A stretch of 64,000 nucleotides of DNA from Candidatus Berkiella aquae (GTDB lineage: Bacteria; Pseudomonadota; Gammaproteobacteria; Berkiellales; Berkiellaceae). Every line of letters begins with the position of its first letter. The stretch's first letter is position 1. A model generated the notes under the pieces. It was not told where the DNA came from, ran no database searches, and saw only the letters and a program-made list of their open reading frames with translations. The stretch is from assembly GCF_001431295.2 (NCBI RefSeq), contig NZ_LKAJ02000001.1, positions 434,001 through 498,000 on the forward strand, written 5' to 3'. Positions 25,401-33,751 of the stretch are shown in pieces. The position numbers and the translations under genes were made by a program.

Positions 25401-27602
25401 GTCTCTCTCTATCTTAATATCACCGAACCTAATATGGCAAGTAATTTCACTGCTATGAAAAAAGAGATGGATAAATTACTTGAATCTATAGATCAGGATG
25501 TCGCAAAAGCCAAGGAAAAAGTAGAACAAAACCCAAGAGGCTATTTTTTCTGGACAACCTCTCAAGCTGCAAAAGATGCTGAAACAGAATTACAACAGGT
25601 GCAACAAATTCAGGCAAAAATGCAGATGATTCACGAGGAATTTGTGCACTCTAAAGGACAAGAACCTCTCGTTAATATTGAAATCGCCAAAGAGTTGCAA
25701 AAGATGGCACCGACACTGATTTTTGATGAGACAAAAGCAAGAGCGGAATGCCAGCAAGACTATTCTAAAAAATGTGCGGTGTTGGCAAGACGCGTAGAAA
25801 ATATGACGAAAACGGTACACGATAAAGAACCTTATTTTGACAGACCTTCACTCTTAGAAAGCCATGCTAAATCCGAAAGTAGAAAACATAAAAATGCAAT
25901 TAAATATCAAAATGAATTAAAATATAATATTGAGACTGTGAATCGCATGAGTAATCTTGCGAATACGGTTAATGAAATCGAAAAAGATCGTCAAAATGGT
26001 CAAGAGCAGATAGCGAAAGAACAAGGATTTACTTACAATTTTGTCTATTACATGCTTGAGAAATATTTTAAGAGTGGTGCTAGTTTAAAGAAGACGGCGT
26101 TCAATGCTATCGTTGGAGCCTATGCTGGTACATTGCTCGATCAAACTGCTTCACGTGCTGATGCTCTTAATGTGGTATTAGTTCATCATCTGGGACCAGA
26201 AAGGGCTGCACAAATTCAAGGTTATCTGCAAACCGTGCAAGCTGCCTACAATTTTTTGCAAGCCCCACCTTTGCGAGCAGATGCTTCTTGGAAAGATGTT
26301 GCTATGCATGGGTTATATGCAGGGGCTGCCGCAGGCGTGACGGCGGCGATACCAGCGGCGCTGTGGGCACTACCTTCAGGGCCTGCTGGGATGTTAGCCG
26401 CAGGTACTGTCGCTGCCATACCGGTAGCTGCCCAAGCAGGGGCACTTGCGGTGGGAGCAAGTCTGCTTTCGCCGGTGATTGCAGGGATCACACAAGAGGC
26501 AGTAGACTATGCGTTAAAAAGAACGCTCGGGCCAAAAGCAACGACAGATTTTTACAACACCGTTAGCACCATGCAAAGTGTCGCAGGAGCTGTGTTCAGT
26601 AAAGCAGATAAAATCACGATGGATAGCGTCAAGGACTGGTATAATAACGCGCCCGATAAAGAAAATATTAATCAGGTTTTGATTTCAGAAGGTCAAAAGG
26701 CATTTCGTGGTCAAACATTTGATGCTTTTGTCACAATAATCAGCCAATTGCATGAACTAAGCAACCAAGAGTACCTTGCAGAGCTAGGCTTGGAGCGCTT
26801 GCGCAGTAATGACTTTGCCATTATTAAAGAATATATGATGGATAGCCTTGGTTTGCAGGCGTCTGATTTGGTGCAACCTTTAAACCAAGAACAGCTTAGT
26901 CGCTTACGAGAGGCCTTTATTGTAACGCCAACTCCTGGCAACCGTGATCCATTTGCGACGTTAATGAATACGGTTTCAAAAGAATACAATGATGTGGTGT
27001 CTTTAATCCAACAGGGCAAACTGAAAGATTCTTCGAACTACGTGAGTATTATCACGCTGATGAATGATCTGGTGTCTAAAGTTGATATGGTACAAAAAGC
27101 AACGAAAGCAGCGGAATTATTTTTGCCAGATGTTAATACCTTACTAGCAACCAAAGCGAAAGAGGGTGAAAAAACATTGGTTCAATATTTAACAGAAAAT
27201 GCCGCGCTGGATGTTGCATCTATGTCAAGCCAAACAGGGATTGCTTATATGGTTCAAGATAGTGTTACGCAAGCAACACGAATGGCCACTAATATTGTTA
27301 CCGCAGCCAAAGCGAAATCGGTTGAACTTGAGGCATTGGCACCGCCTCGATCCCCCACGGTTTCTCGAGGAAGGCAAATGAGTTCGTCGTCTTCTTCTAC
27401 CGCTTCAAGTGAACAGCGTGCAAGTTCGTCCTCAACCTCTTCTTCTCCTTCAAGACGACAAGCGATGACTTTTGTTTTTGGTGGAACATCGCCAAGTACA
27501 ACAAGCACAGCAAGTGCAGCCATCCCATCAGCAGAAATAGTGACCCCATCGGCAGAAACCCCTCCTGTTGAAAGGTCAAGTCCTGAAAGACGCCGCCGTT
27601 AA
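22434..27602 (+). CDS. Giant (1722-residue) coiled-coil protein, candidate secreted effector
   Basis: No family recognised. The chain is mostly charged and helical, with long heptad-like stretches (about 780-1220). A hydrophobic Ala/Gly-rich segment near 1296-1353 could span a membrane. The C-terminal ~90 residues are Ser/Thr/Pro-rich and end in a basic ERRRR tail. A module of about 110 residues near 320-430 (FKEFMIKTLDNLGF ... LLPDIDNMM) reappears near 1460-1572 (FAIIKEYMMDSLGL ... LFLPDVNTLL), pointing to internal duplication. AGGTG lies 9 bases before the ATG. No signal peptide. Size, coiled coils and polar tail resemble Dot/Icm-type substrates; that is inference. Confidence 0.75.
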   Translation: MVTARREPGENAYVREAEEVEGGINDIVFHALDDTLLKHAKADLNNLRTVLKNILAPADFAKLAQRDRFSNLEDLKSFNTLLKENLQSLPLNAKFLQAANVVISNIENDISKIENIKKGAQIFSKSGNYEALAAEIEKIKPNRLTKIKNLLVPGAKKKSKKAIESKKKATFDAWQKKMTEEAVKYGVEMLAINDNQEPIRILNRLDKTQAYSQLQTEPKLAKQHNIVGEIGAAAKQLTTTVAQNAIADFFENESQLDERTTDNQRLNQHVKNAFDYAAKLASFDIILEFVANAHQIYQFSSEHREKGIDLEKKGFKRLQEPGFKEFMIKTLDNLGFDIRDPNLLTNLHTLSPEELSQKREAFANTNTPEAAAKFTRAKDLFLKECETAKSLSSSREYYMLMSLSEQALLDVESTQRKANVTKLLPDIDNMMGYNQKVGYGVGAQAKYTAREMLKNHLGDITEYMLESANNKRAEARDIATGDIDNIRNAFLNNEVRPAKKSIREANKEWQSAIQKATAHDINRDVQKLATTSEDSVDRIMLEQFQKAWQKEAIELLALVQKSNPNFYLKIDTVLRKEIDDLKYQNAPVEVIQLAEARLREFTRCLATPHSVSEIKKCSLEQLKILCTSFNTGLNQLSTKESLAAQSIDEQQKTIAMRRAFSSLGTSLTLPETAFAAYDELVRNDRARLNHEDPGFMMQWISEKGGRFIANYLQKNFEEPRVTLAYLLEQKMGSQYKLAATVTEAPITASFSHSPQTPVAVEAKQTWFQWGASLVGLELDDLKLQQKQAINYAEKLNQLSAASGAASKTLAVKNYEQVFAILEQSDAIIARLKVNAAKAKKNYQAAQQLFDEELPAKQTAMRSRLESIEQDLTKAAAGLKQPATVSNADLMLKQLQQAKAKLETELKATENAFQPHKKAYSAQGRFDFSKTPEYAGLASQIEHFEKVINENTAVSAELTQAHDALKHREAEITQAMQKLIENPTSTDARLVSLYLNITEPNMASNFTAMKKEMDKLLESIDQDVAKAKEKVEQNPRGYFFWTTSQAAKDAETELQQVQQIQAKMQMIHEEFVHSKGQEPLVNIEIAKELQKMAPTLIFDETKARAECQQDYSKKCAVLARRVENMTKTVHDKEPYFDRPSLLESHAKSESRKHKNAIKYQNELKYNIETVNRMSNLANTVNEIEKDRQNGQEQIAKEQGFTYNFVYYMLEKYFKSGASLKKTAFNAIVGAYAGTLLDQTASRADALNVVLVHHLGPERAAQIQGYLQTVQAAYNFLQAPPLRADASWKDVAMHGLYAGAAAGVTAAIPAALWALPSGPAGMLAAGTVAAIPVAAQAGALAVGASLLSPVIAGITQEAVDYALKRTLGPKATTDFYNTVSTMQSVAGAVFSKADKITMDSVKDWYNNAPDKENINQVLISEGQKAFRGQTFDAFVTIISQLHELSNQEYLAELGLERLRSNDFAIIKEYMMDSLGLQASDLVQPLNQEQLSRLREAFIVTPTPGNRDPFATLMNTVSKEYNDVVSLIQQGKLKDSSNYVSIITLMNDLVSKVDMVQKATKAAELFLPDVNTLLATKAKEGEKTLVQYLTENAALDVASMSSQTGIAYMVQDSVTQATRMATNIVTAAKAKSVELEALAPPRSPTVSRGRQMSSSSSSTASSEQRASSSSTSSSPSRRQAMTFVFGGTSPSTTSTASAAIPSAEIVTPSAETPPVERSSPERRRR

Positions 27603-27609
27603 GCGGCGT
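27590..27609 (+). terminator. Short GC hairpin at the end of the giant gene
   Basis: ACGCCGC / GCGGCGT with a 6-base loop that includes the stop codon. There is no T run, so it is a weak terminator or 3'-end stabiliser. Confidence 0.4.
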
Positions 27610-27636
27610 TAAGATTAATTGAAGCTTGAAGATTGA

Positions 27637-27954
27637 TTAACGCATTAGTAATTTTTTATTCGTAACACCCGGGGTTTGTGGATAGTCTTCAATCCCAAGA
27701 CGTCGCAACAAGTCATAGACTTCATCTTCAGAATCGGGATCAATACCCATTTCTTGCCAAAATAGACGCGTTTTCAGATCGATTTCATTGCCGTGTAAAA
27801 TATCGCTATGAAGGTTAATCCCATTTAATTGTAAACTTTCACGCAAAGCGGTTTCTTCATTAGGATTTAACCCTTGTTGTTCGTTTAAAATAGCTTTGTG
27901 TAGTTCGAATGCAGGTAAATAAGCAGCCATTTTTTCCTCACTAATGATACTCAT
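27637..27954 (-). CDS. Small acidic protein, unknown
   Basis: A 105-residue soluble protein rich in Glu, Asp and Leu (NEETALRESLQLNGINL, DSEDEVYDLLRRLGIED). No known domain. The ATG at 27954 has AGGA 7 bases upstream, which supports genuine translation. It is convergent with the giant gene and divergent from the Trp-importer leader region. Confidence 0.6.
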   Translation of the reverse strand: MSIISEEKMAAYLPAFELHKAILNEQQGLNPNEETALRESLQLNGINLHSDILHGNEIDLKTRLFWQEMGIDPDSEDEVYDLLRRLGIEDYPQTPGVTNKKLLMR

Positions 27955-28125
27955 CGGTATTCCTAAAGCGACAAATGAAATTTAGTCATGATTTTAACTA
28001 AATTTTTGTCAATGTAAAGTAATTTTAAACATTTTCTTTTAATGAATATACACGGGGTTGATATCTTCCTTTGAGGCAAAGCGCTACGAGTTCGAAGCAG
28101 CATGCAAATAGGCTGAGATGTTCAT

Positions 28126-28154
28126 CTGACAGAATAGGACCTTTATCCTATAAT
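28126..28154 (+). promoter_or_regulatory. Sigma-70-type promoter of the Trp importer/kynureninase operon
   Basis: -35 CTGACA (5 of 6 consensus) at 28126-28131 and -10 TATAAT at 28149-28154, separated by 17 bases. Transcription would start near 28161 and give a leader of about 190 bases before the first structural gene. The rest of 27955-28125 is AT-rich with no feature I can support. Confidence 0.65.
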
Positions 28155-28242
28155 TTGAAAAACAAGGCTTGCTTGTTCTGGTTAATTATATTAAGTTCAA
28201 GCTCGATACTTCATTTTATTTTTGTGGATGACAAGTAAGAAA

Positions 28243-28392
28243 ATGTTTTCCTTTAACCTAAATAACCTTTCAAACCGTTGGTGGCGATGGCTAGACGCAG
28301 TCGTTTGCACGTTTGATTGGTTTCATAAAAAGGTTAAAAGGGTTAAAACATGTTATCTTGTCGAAGAATACTACTCTCATTATTCATTGTAA
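28243..28392 (+). CDS. Putative Trp-rich leader peptide of the importer/kynU operon
   Basis: A 49-codon ORF with ATG at 28243 and TAA at 28390-28392, overlapping the start of the substrate-binding protein gene (28350) in another frame. It encodes NRWWRWLDAV with three Trp codons at 28279, 28282 and 28288, plus a fourth at 28318, a density very unlikely by chance and like known trp leader peptides. The RNA around the Trp codons can pair with the downstream ribosome-binding site (28264-28276 with 28319-28335). Trp starvation stalling would cover the 5' arm and free the site, while full translation would sweep across the 28350 start. The initiating site (AAGTAAGA) is weak. Mechanism is inferred. 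Confidence 0.6.
   Translation: MFSFNLNNLSNRWWRWLDAVVCTFDWFHKKVKRVKTCYLVEEYYSHYSL
28264..28335 (+). promoter_or_regulatory. Leader RNA hairpin able to sequester the first gene's ribosome-binding site
   Basis: AACCTTT (28264-28270) is complementary to AAAGGTT (28329-28335), and AAACC (28272-28276) to GGTTT (28319-28323). The 3' arm lies just before the ATG at 28350; the loop contains the Trp codon cluster. No T-run terminator is seen, which favours translational rather than transcriptional attenuation. Confidence 0.5.
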
Positions 28393-29339
28393 CGTTCCTT
28401 ACGCTTTGCACTTATTTCTGTTTAAATCCCGCGGTTTCTACCTCATCTTTGCCTAAAATTGCGATAGCTCATTATGGTCCGCATAGTTCCTTAGAAGAAA
28501 GTATTCGGGGCATTAAAGAAGGCTTAGCTCAGCAAGGTTTTAAAGATAAAGAAAATATTAGCATCGAAGTGTTAGATGTTAATTTTGAACTTACTCTCAT
28601 TCCACAGATGCTAGCGAAATTACGCGCAATGCAACCACAAGCCATGGTGGTTATTTCCACGCCGATTGCACAAAATGCCAAAAATACGATTAAAGATATT
28701 CCGCTATTCTTTACTGATGTAACCGAACCCATATCGGCAGGTTTGCTAAAGGATAATGAACACACCTTCAATAACATGACAGGGGCATCTGATAAGCAAG
28801 ATTTAAATGTATTATTAGCTTTTGCTCAAAAGCTCTTACCTAATGCAAAGAAAGTAGGGCTACTTTATGCAAGTAGTGAAGCAAATGATATTGCTTTAGT
28901 GAATATGCTTCAAAAGGCTGCAAAAGAATTAGAGATGGACGTGATTTGCATACCGGTTGAGCATGCCAGAGATATCCCGTTTCGAATGCAAGCCCTCAAA
29001 AATAAAGTCGATTTCATTTATGTTGGCGTTAGTGGTCTTATTCAACCATCATTACCGGCTATTGTGCAAGAAGCAGACCGCATGAATATTCCGATATTTA
29101 ATGCGAATGAAGATGCCGTAAAAAACCATCAAGTACTGGCTAGTATGGGTGTTTCTTACTATCAAGTGGGAGTCAATACTTCACAATTGATAGCCGGATT
29201 ACTCAATGGCAAACCGTTTAATACGCTCACCCCACGCTATCCCAAAGCTCAAGATCATCAAGGTTATATCAGTAAAAAAAGAGCACTTAAGTATGGCATT
29301 GATTTATCTGAGATAGAAAATGTGACGGTGGTGGAATAA
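28350..29339 (+). CDS. ABC transporter substrate-binding protein, TrpX class
   Basis: A 329-residue periplasmic binding protein of the ABC_sub_bind family (PF04392 type): an N-terminal hydrophobic export signal, then KIAIAHYGPHSSLEESIRGIKEGL, VVISTPIAQNAK, PLFFTDVTEP and the hinge KKVGLLYASSEANDIALV. Members of this class import tryptophan or tyrosine in streptococci and other bacteria. Its stop overlaps the ATP-binding gene by one base (TAATG). With the Trp leader ORF and kynureninase in the same operon, tryptophan or kynurenine is the likeliest ligand; this is inferred. Confidence 0.85.
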   Translation: MLSCRRILLSLFIVTFLTLCTYFCLNPAVSTSSLPKIAIAHYGPHSSLEESIRGIKEGLAQQGFKDKENISIEVLDVNFELTLIPQMLAKLRAMQPQAMVVISTPIAQNAKNTIKDIPLFFTDVTEPISAGLLKDNEHTFNNMTGASDKQDLNVLLAFAQKLLPNAKKVGLLYASSEANDIALVNMLQKAAKELEMDVICIPVEHARDIPFRMQALKNKVDFIYVGVSGLIQPSLPAIVQEADRMNIPIFNANEDAVKNHQVLASMGVSYYQVGVNTSQLIAGLLNGKPFNTLTPRYPKAQDHQGYISKKRALKYGIDLSEIENVTVVE

Positions 29340-30097
29340 TGATGTTACAAGCAAAAAATATTGTAAAATCCTTTACGCAAGATACGTCACCTATTTTAAA
29401 CAAGCTAAATTTGTCGTTGGCGCCAGGTGAATTTTGCGTATTAATAGGTAGTAATGGTTCAGGAAAATCGACTTTCTTAAAAACATTATCGGGCGAAAAC
29501 ACCCTTGATTCAGGTCAGATCTTGTTAAATGGAAGAGATATTACAACTTTATCATTCAGCGAACGCGCAAAATATATCAGTGGGGTTTCACAAAATATTT
29601 TGCAAGGCACTATTCAAGAGATGACATTATTAGAGAATTTAGTGTTAAGCCAATTGCGAGGTGAAAAAGCAAAATTTAAAAAAATAAAGCACCACTATGC
29701 AAATCTCCGAGAAAAATTGTTTCATTTAAATCCCGCTTTAGAAATCTATTTAGACAAGCCTCTTTCTTGTTTGTCAGGTGGGCAAAAGCAAATGGTAGCG
29801 ACGCTGATGGCAACCTTAAATGAGCCATTTCTATTATTGCTAGATGAGCATTGTTCGGCATTAGATCCTAAAACGCAGATTGATGTCATGGAATTCACAG
29901 CAAAAATGATTGCTGAATTAGGAATCACGGCGTTGATGGTAACACATCATCTTAATGATGCCCTCAATTATGGTGATAGATTAATCATGCTTCATCAAGG
30001 CCAGATCAGTCATGATTTTAATCAGCGACAAAAAAAATCATTAAAAATGGCAGATTTGTTTGAGCTATTTCAAATAAATAACGAGGTGTTCCAATGA
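29339..30097 (+). CDS. ABC transporter ATP-binding protein, TrpZ class
   Basis: The 252-residue ATPase has Walker A GSNGSGKST, signature LSGGQKQ, Walker B FLLLLDEHCSALD and the switch His in MVTHH. It drives import through the permease encoded next, with which it overlaps by 4 bases (ATGA). The COG1101-type sequence (TGALMVTHHLNDALNYGDRL-like end) is the standard partner of the ABC_sub_bind proteins. Confidence 0.9.
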   Translation: MMLQAKNIVKSFTQDTSPILNKLNLSLAPGEFCVLIGSNGSGKSTFLKTLSGENTLDSGQILLNGRDITTLSFSERAKYISGVSQNILQGTIQEMTLLENLVLSQLRGEKAKFKKIKHHYANLREKLFHLNPALEIYLDKPLSCLSGGQKQMVATLMATLNEPFLLLLDEHCSALDPKTQIDVMEFTAKMIAELGITALMVTHHLNDALNYGDRLIMLHQGQISHDFNQRQKKSLKMADLFELFQINNEVFQ

Positions 30098-30939
30098 TTG
30101 CAACCTATTTGTCATTGATTCCCAGCGGTTTGTTATATGCATTGATACTGGCGATGGTTGCTTTGGGTGTCATGATACCTTTTCGCCTATTGAATTTTCC
30201 TGATTTGACGGCAGAGGGAGCCTATCCTTTAGGAGGGGCCGTTGCCTGCGTATTAGCCGTTAAGGGGTGTCACCCCTTATTGGCGATATTGCTTGCTACT
30301 TTATGCGGTGGAATGATGGGTATTGGGACCGCATATTTGCACCTGCGATTACGGCTTAATACGTTGTTATCAGGCATTATTTTGAGCACCATGGTCTATA
30401 GCATTAATTTACGACTAATGGGTAAACCCAATGTTCCTTTATTTGAAATAAATGATTTATTTCCTGGCAATATAGTATTGTTACTCAGTATCAATATCTT
30501 GTTATTAGGGCTTGGCTATTATTTTCTGATGACTGAGAAAGGATTACGATTTCGTGCGGTTGGTTTGAATACGCATTGTGCTGCTAAGCAAGGAATTGTC
30601 ATCTCAAAGTATTTATTTCTAGGTCTGTTTGCAGGCAATGCATTATCCGCTTTTGCAGGTAGTATTATTGTGCAAATTCAACACTATGCCGATATTAGCA
30701 TGGGCCTGGGTATTGTCATTCATGCTTTAGCGGCACTCATGATTGGCGAAAGTTTGGTCGGAACACAAACCCTTTTTAGGCAAATGCTTGCACCGATTGT
30801 TGGGGCCATTATCTATCAGCAAATGCAAGGGATGGCATTGAGCATGGGATTAGCGCCAACCGATCTCAAATTTATTACGGGAGCGATTGTTTTATTCGCA
30901 ATCAGTTATCAGCGGTTTGGAGTGAGGCAAGCGTTGTGA
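30094..30939 (+). CDS. ABC transporter permease, TrpY class
   Basis: A 281-residue membrane permease of the branched-chain-permease-like superfamily used by the TrpXYZ systems, with about eight hydrophobic helices. Characteristic segments are FRLLNFPDLTAEGAYPLGGA and GLRFRAVGLN. It overlaps kynU by 4 bases (GTGA), so the four proteins are made from one tightly coupled message. Confidence 0.9.
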   Translation: MIATYLSLIPSGLLYALILAMVALGVMIPFRLLNFPDLTAEGAYPLGGAVACVLAVKGCHPLLAILLATLCGGMMGIGTAYLHLRLRLNTLLSGIILSTMVYSINLRLMGKPNVPLFEINDLFPGNIVLLLSINILLLGLGYYFLMTEKGLRFRAVGLNTHCAAKQGIVISKYLFLGLFAGNALSAFAGSIIVQIQHYADISMGLGIVIHALAALMIGESLVGTQTLFRQMLAPIVGAIIYQQMQGMALSMGLAPTDLKFITGAIVLFAISYQRFGVRQAL

Positions 30940-32111
30940 AGAACAGAACTCTTTTTGCTATCCCTGATAAGCAAATTTATTTGTGCGGTCATTCTTTAGG
31001 TCCTGTCTGTCATGCAGCCAAAGAAACTCTCAATGAAGGTTTGCAAAGTTGGAGTCATGAACTCGTCGGAGGATGGAATAAGTCAGCATGGATTCATTTG
31101 CCACAAAAACTTGGTAAATCAATTGCTCCCTTGATAGGTGCGCAGCCTGAAGAAGTGATTGTTGCTGATAGCACTTCAATTAATTTGTTGAAATGTTTAT
31201 TAACGGCATTAGCATTAAATAGTCAACGTAAAGTTATCTTAACAGAGCATGATAATTTTCCGACGGATCACTATATTGCACAATCTATCACCGCAATCGA
31301 TCCGACGATTCAGGTAAAAACGGTCGCTAACAATGAATTGGTTGCAATGCTTGATGAGACGATTGCAGTATTAATGCTAACACAAGTCAATTATCGCACC
31401 AGTCAAAAACATGATATCGCATCATTAACGCAAAAAGCGCATGCATTAGGTATTTTAGTGGTATGGGATTTGTCTCACAGTGTGGGTGCAATGTCGCTTG
31501 CTTGTGCTGATGATCACGTTGATTTTGCAGTAGGGTGTACTTATAAATATCTGAATGGTGGACCCGGGGCCCCTGGCTTCATCTATGCTACCAAGCGACA
31601 CCATGAACGCATGGTTCCTATGATTAAAGGTTGGATGGGGCATAAGCTTCCGTTTGCTTTTGCGCCTGATTTTGAACCAGCTGAGGGGATCAAAGCTTTT
31701 TTAACTGGAACGCCAGCGATTATGAGTCTCAAAGCATTAGAGGGAGCCTTAACCTGTTTTGATGCGGTTGACTTATCTAGTTTACAAGAAAAAAGTGTCA
31801 AACTTTCGCAACAACTGATTGACAAGATTCAGCAAGCGCTTCCTATGTTACATTTAGTGTCACCTCAAGCGGCAAGTGTTCGAGGTTCGCACGTTGCTTA
31901 TGCTCACCCACAAGCTTATGCCATCACACAAGCGCTTATTTCACGAGGCGTTATTGTTGATTACCGAGAGCCAGGGCTTATTCGCATGGGTATTTCCCCA
32001 CTGTATATCGATGAACTCGATATCGACCGGGTGGTGCAAACATTAATTGAAATCTTTGAATCACGACTCTATCAACGGGAGGTATTTCAAAAGCGCCTCC
32101 TCGTTACATGA
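30936..32111 (+). CDS. kynU: Kynureninase
   Basis: PLP enzyme cleaving kynurenine to anthranilate and alanine. The family marks are present: YLCGHSLGP near the N-terminus, ELVGGWNKSAWIHLP, VWDLSHSVGAM with the PLP-contacting Asp, and TYKYLNGGPGAPGF with the Schiff-base Lys near residue 204, then the VIVDYREPGLIRMGISPLY end. 391 residues, a bit shorter than typical. The GTG start at 30936 overlaps the permease stop. No other kynurenine-pathway enzymes or trp biosynthesis genes are in the window. Kynureninase here may turn imported host kynurenine into anthranilate for tryptophan synthesis, as proposed for Chlamydia caviae; this is inferred. Confidence 0.9.
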   Translation: MKNRTLFAIPDKQIYLCGHSLGPVCHAAKETLNEGLQSWSHELVGGWNKSAWIHLPQKLGKSIAPLIGAQPEEVIVADSTSINLLKCLLTALALNSQRKVILTEHDNFPTDHYIAQSITAIDPTIQVKTVANNELVAMLDETIAVLMLTQVNYRTSQKHDIASLTQKAHALGILVVWDLSHSVGAMSLACADDHVDFAVGCTYKYLNGGPGAPGFIYATKRHHERMVPMIKGWMGHKLPFAFAPDFEPAEGIKAFLTGTPAIMSLKALEGALTCFDAVDLSSLQEKSVKLSQQLIDKIQQALPMLHLVSPQAASVRGSHVAYAHPQAYAITQALISRGVIVDYREPGLIRMGISPLYIDELDIDRVVQTLIEIFESRLYQREVFQKRLLVT

Positions 32112-33303
32112 CATGTTCTGCTTGTAAAGCTATAGAGGGTGAATCAAAAGTGAGCCATTGATTGACAATGAGTTTTTGAATTATCCAGAAAAAGAGCATC
32201 AAGGGGATAAGCATACCAATACCCACAGCGATAAAATTACCTTGATAAAAGAAGCTTGTCGTTTCAAGTAATATCGCCGTAAAAATTAATCGCGAACTTT
32301 GATTTAGCGCTGCGCTGCGTCCTTTGCTATTAGGGATAATTTCCAGGGAATAAGGATAAATAATGTTAATGGGGAATACTGCGCCAATCGCAAAAATAAT
32401 CATCATCAAAGTGATAAGCATGGGGCTTTGGATGCGATACCAGAGTAGCCAACTAATCATGAGGGCCGTTAACGCACACAGTCCAATGCCTATATAGAAG
32501 CATCGATGGGTGCCAACTCTTTTCAGAATATAAGGGCTGAAAATGCTAACGCTAGCAAACACCAGTGCAGTAGCCCCTTGATAGAAGCCAAAATGATTTA
32601 ATGGGACGCCCATATCTTGCATATAAAGGATGGGAGACATGCCCACAAATAACCAATAAGGAATGCATAGTAAACAGAATGCCGCAATATAAGATAGCAA
32701 TGAAGGCGAACGCAGCAATGGCAAATAGGCCTTCAGTGAGAGTGAAACGTTTGGATCCCCTTTACGGTGAGGGATAGCAAACCAGCTGACAGCCAAACAA
32801 ATTAGCCCTAATATTAATAGGATAAAAAAATTGCCACGCCAACTGGAGTAAAGTGCAACGTAACTTCCAAGTACGGGTGCACAGGCCATTGCCATTGTCG
32901 TCAAACCATTCAGCGTCCCCATTAAACCAGGCTGTTTTTCAATAGGATATTCATCCGCAATGATCACAAAAGAAAGAGTACAAGGCGCTGCAATCCCAAT
33001 GCCTTGCAAAAAGCGTCCGAGCAAGAGCCCAATATACTGATCTGCATTAACGCAAAAGACGCTACCGATAACAAAAAGCACTAAACTCAACAGCATGACA
33101 TATCGGCGGTTATAGCGATCGCCTAAGGTGCCCGCAAATAAGCAACAAATACAGTAAGCGATAAAATTAACGCTCAGCATTAATTGCACCATCACAGGAG
33201 ATAGCTGAAATACGCTTTGTAATTCAGGAAAGCTCGGTGTAAAAAGATCGATTTCTACGCCGACAAGGATCTGAATGAGGAGAATAGCAATAAATCTAAA
33301 CAT
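32104..33303 (-). CDS. MFS transporter, Bcr/CflA-like
   Basis: A 399-residue major facilitator with 12 predicted helices. The cytoplasmic loop GTLGDRYNRRYVMLLS (motif A) and the LGRFLQGIGIAAPCT segment place it with the Bcr/CflA drug-efflux-like group. The substrate is unknown. Its stop overlaps the convergent kynU stop by 8 bases, so it is not in the kynU operon. Confidence 0.85.
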   Translation of the reverse strand: MFRFIAILLIQILVGVEIDLFTPSFPELQSVFQLSPVMVQLMLSVNFIAYCICCLFAGTLGDRYNRRYVMLLSLVLFVIGSVFCVNADQYIGLLLGRFLQGIGIAAPCTLSFVIIADEYPIEKQPGLMGTLNGLTTMAMACAPVLGSYVALYSSWRGNFFILLILGLICLAVSWFAIPHRKGDPNVSLSLKAYLPLLRSPSLLSYIAAFCLLCIPYWLFVGMSPILYMQDMGVPLNHFGFYQGATALVFASVSIFSPYILKRVGTHRCFYIGIGLCALTALMISWLLWYRIQSPMLITLMMIIFAIGAVFPINIIYPYSLEIIPNSKGRSAALNQSSRLIFTAILLETTSFFYQGNFIAVGIGMLIPLMLFFWIIQKLIVNQWLTFDSPSIALQAEHVM

Positions 33304-33554
33304 ATACCCTTCGCAGCTGAATTTTCGGGGGTGTTGCCTTCACTCACCTCACAATCCTCATGAATTTTGTATACATTGCGGTTGTTCGGGAGTTCGGCGC
33401 CTACCCGACAAATCATCTGCTGTGGGTATAATTCGTTAGGATAACGAGCTAGTGAGCTTATCGTCAATAAAATTTCATTTCTTTGTAGCCACACTCTTTC
33501 CAAGTCGTTGAACTTGACATCCAGAGCGATAGCTGCGATAAAAGGAAGAATCAT
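33255..33554 (-). CDS. Possible small protein upstream of the MFS gene, uncertain
   Basis: A 99-codon open frame from an ATG at 33554 that overlaps the MFS 5' end by 49 bases in another frame. The first ~75 residues have natural-looking composition (DVKFNDLERVWLQRNEILL, ICRVGAELPNNRNVYKIHED). There is no good ribosome-binding site and the long overlap is unusual. It may be a real short gene, a decayed gene fragment or chance. The stretch 33555-33751 holds no other gene. Confidence 0.25.
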   Translation of the reverse strand: MILPFIAAIALDVKFNDLERVWLQRNEILLTISSLARYPNELYPQQMICRVGAELPNNRNVYKIHEDCEVSEGNTPENSAAKGICLDLLLFSSFRSLSA

Positions 33555-33751
33555 GGGACAAGTGACCTATTCAAAGTTGCTTAGATCCTTTATGCTACAT
33601 CAACGCCTTTTTACAGAATGTAAGCTATGTATCACGACAATCTGAAACGTTCTAAATCATCCTTCCGAAAGGCCCGCTAGGGGCACTACAACTTCTTTAT
33701 CAAAAATTAAGCCACTTTTCTCGAATAAATATTATTTGTTGGGAGTTTAGT

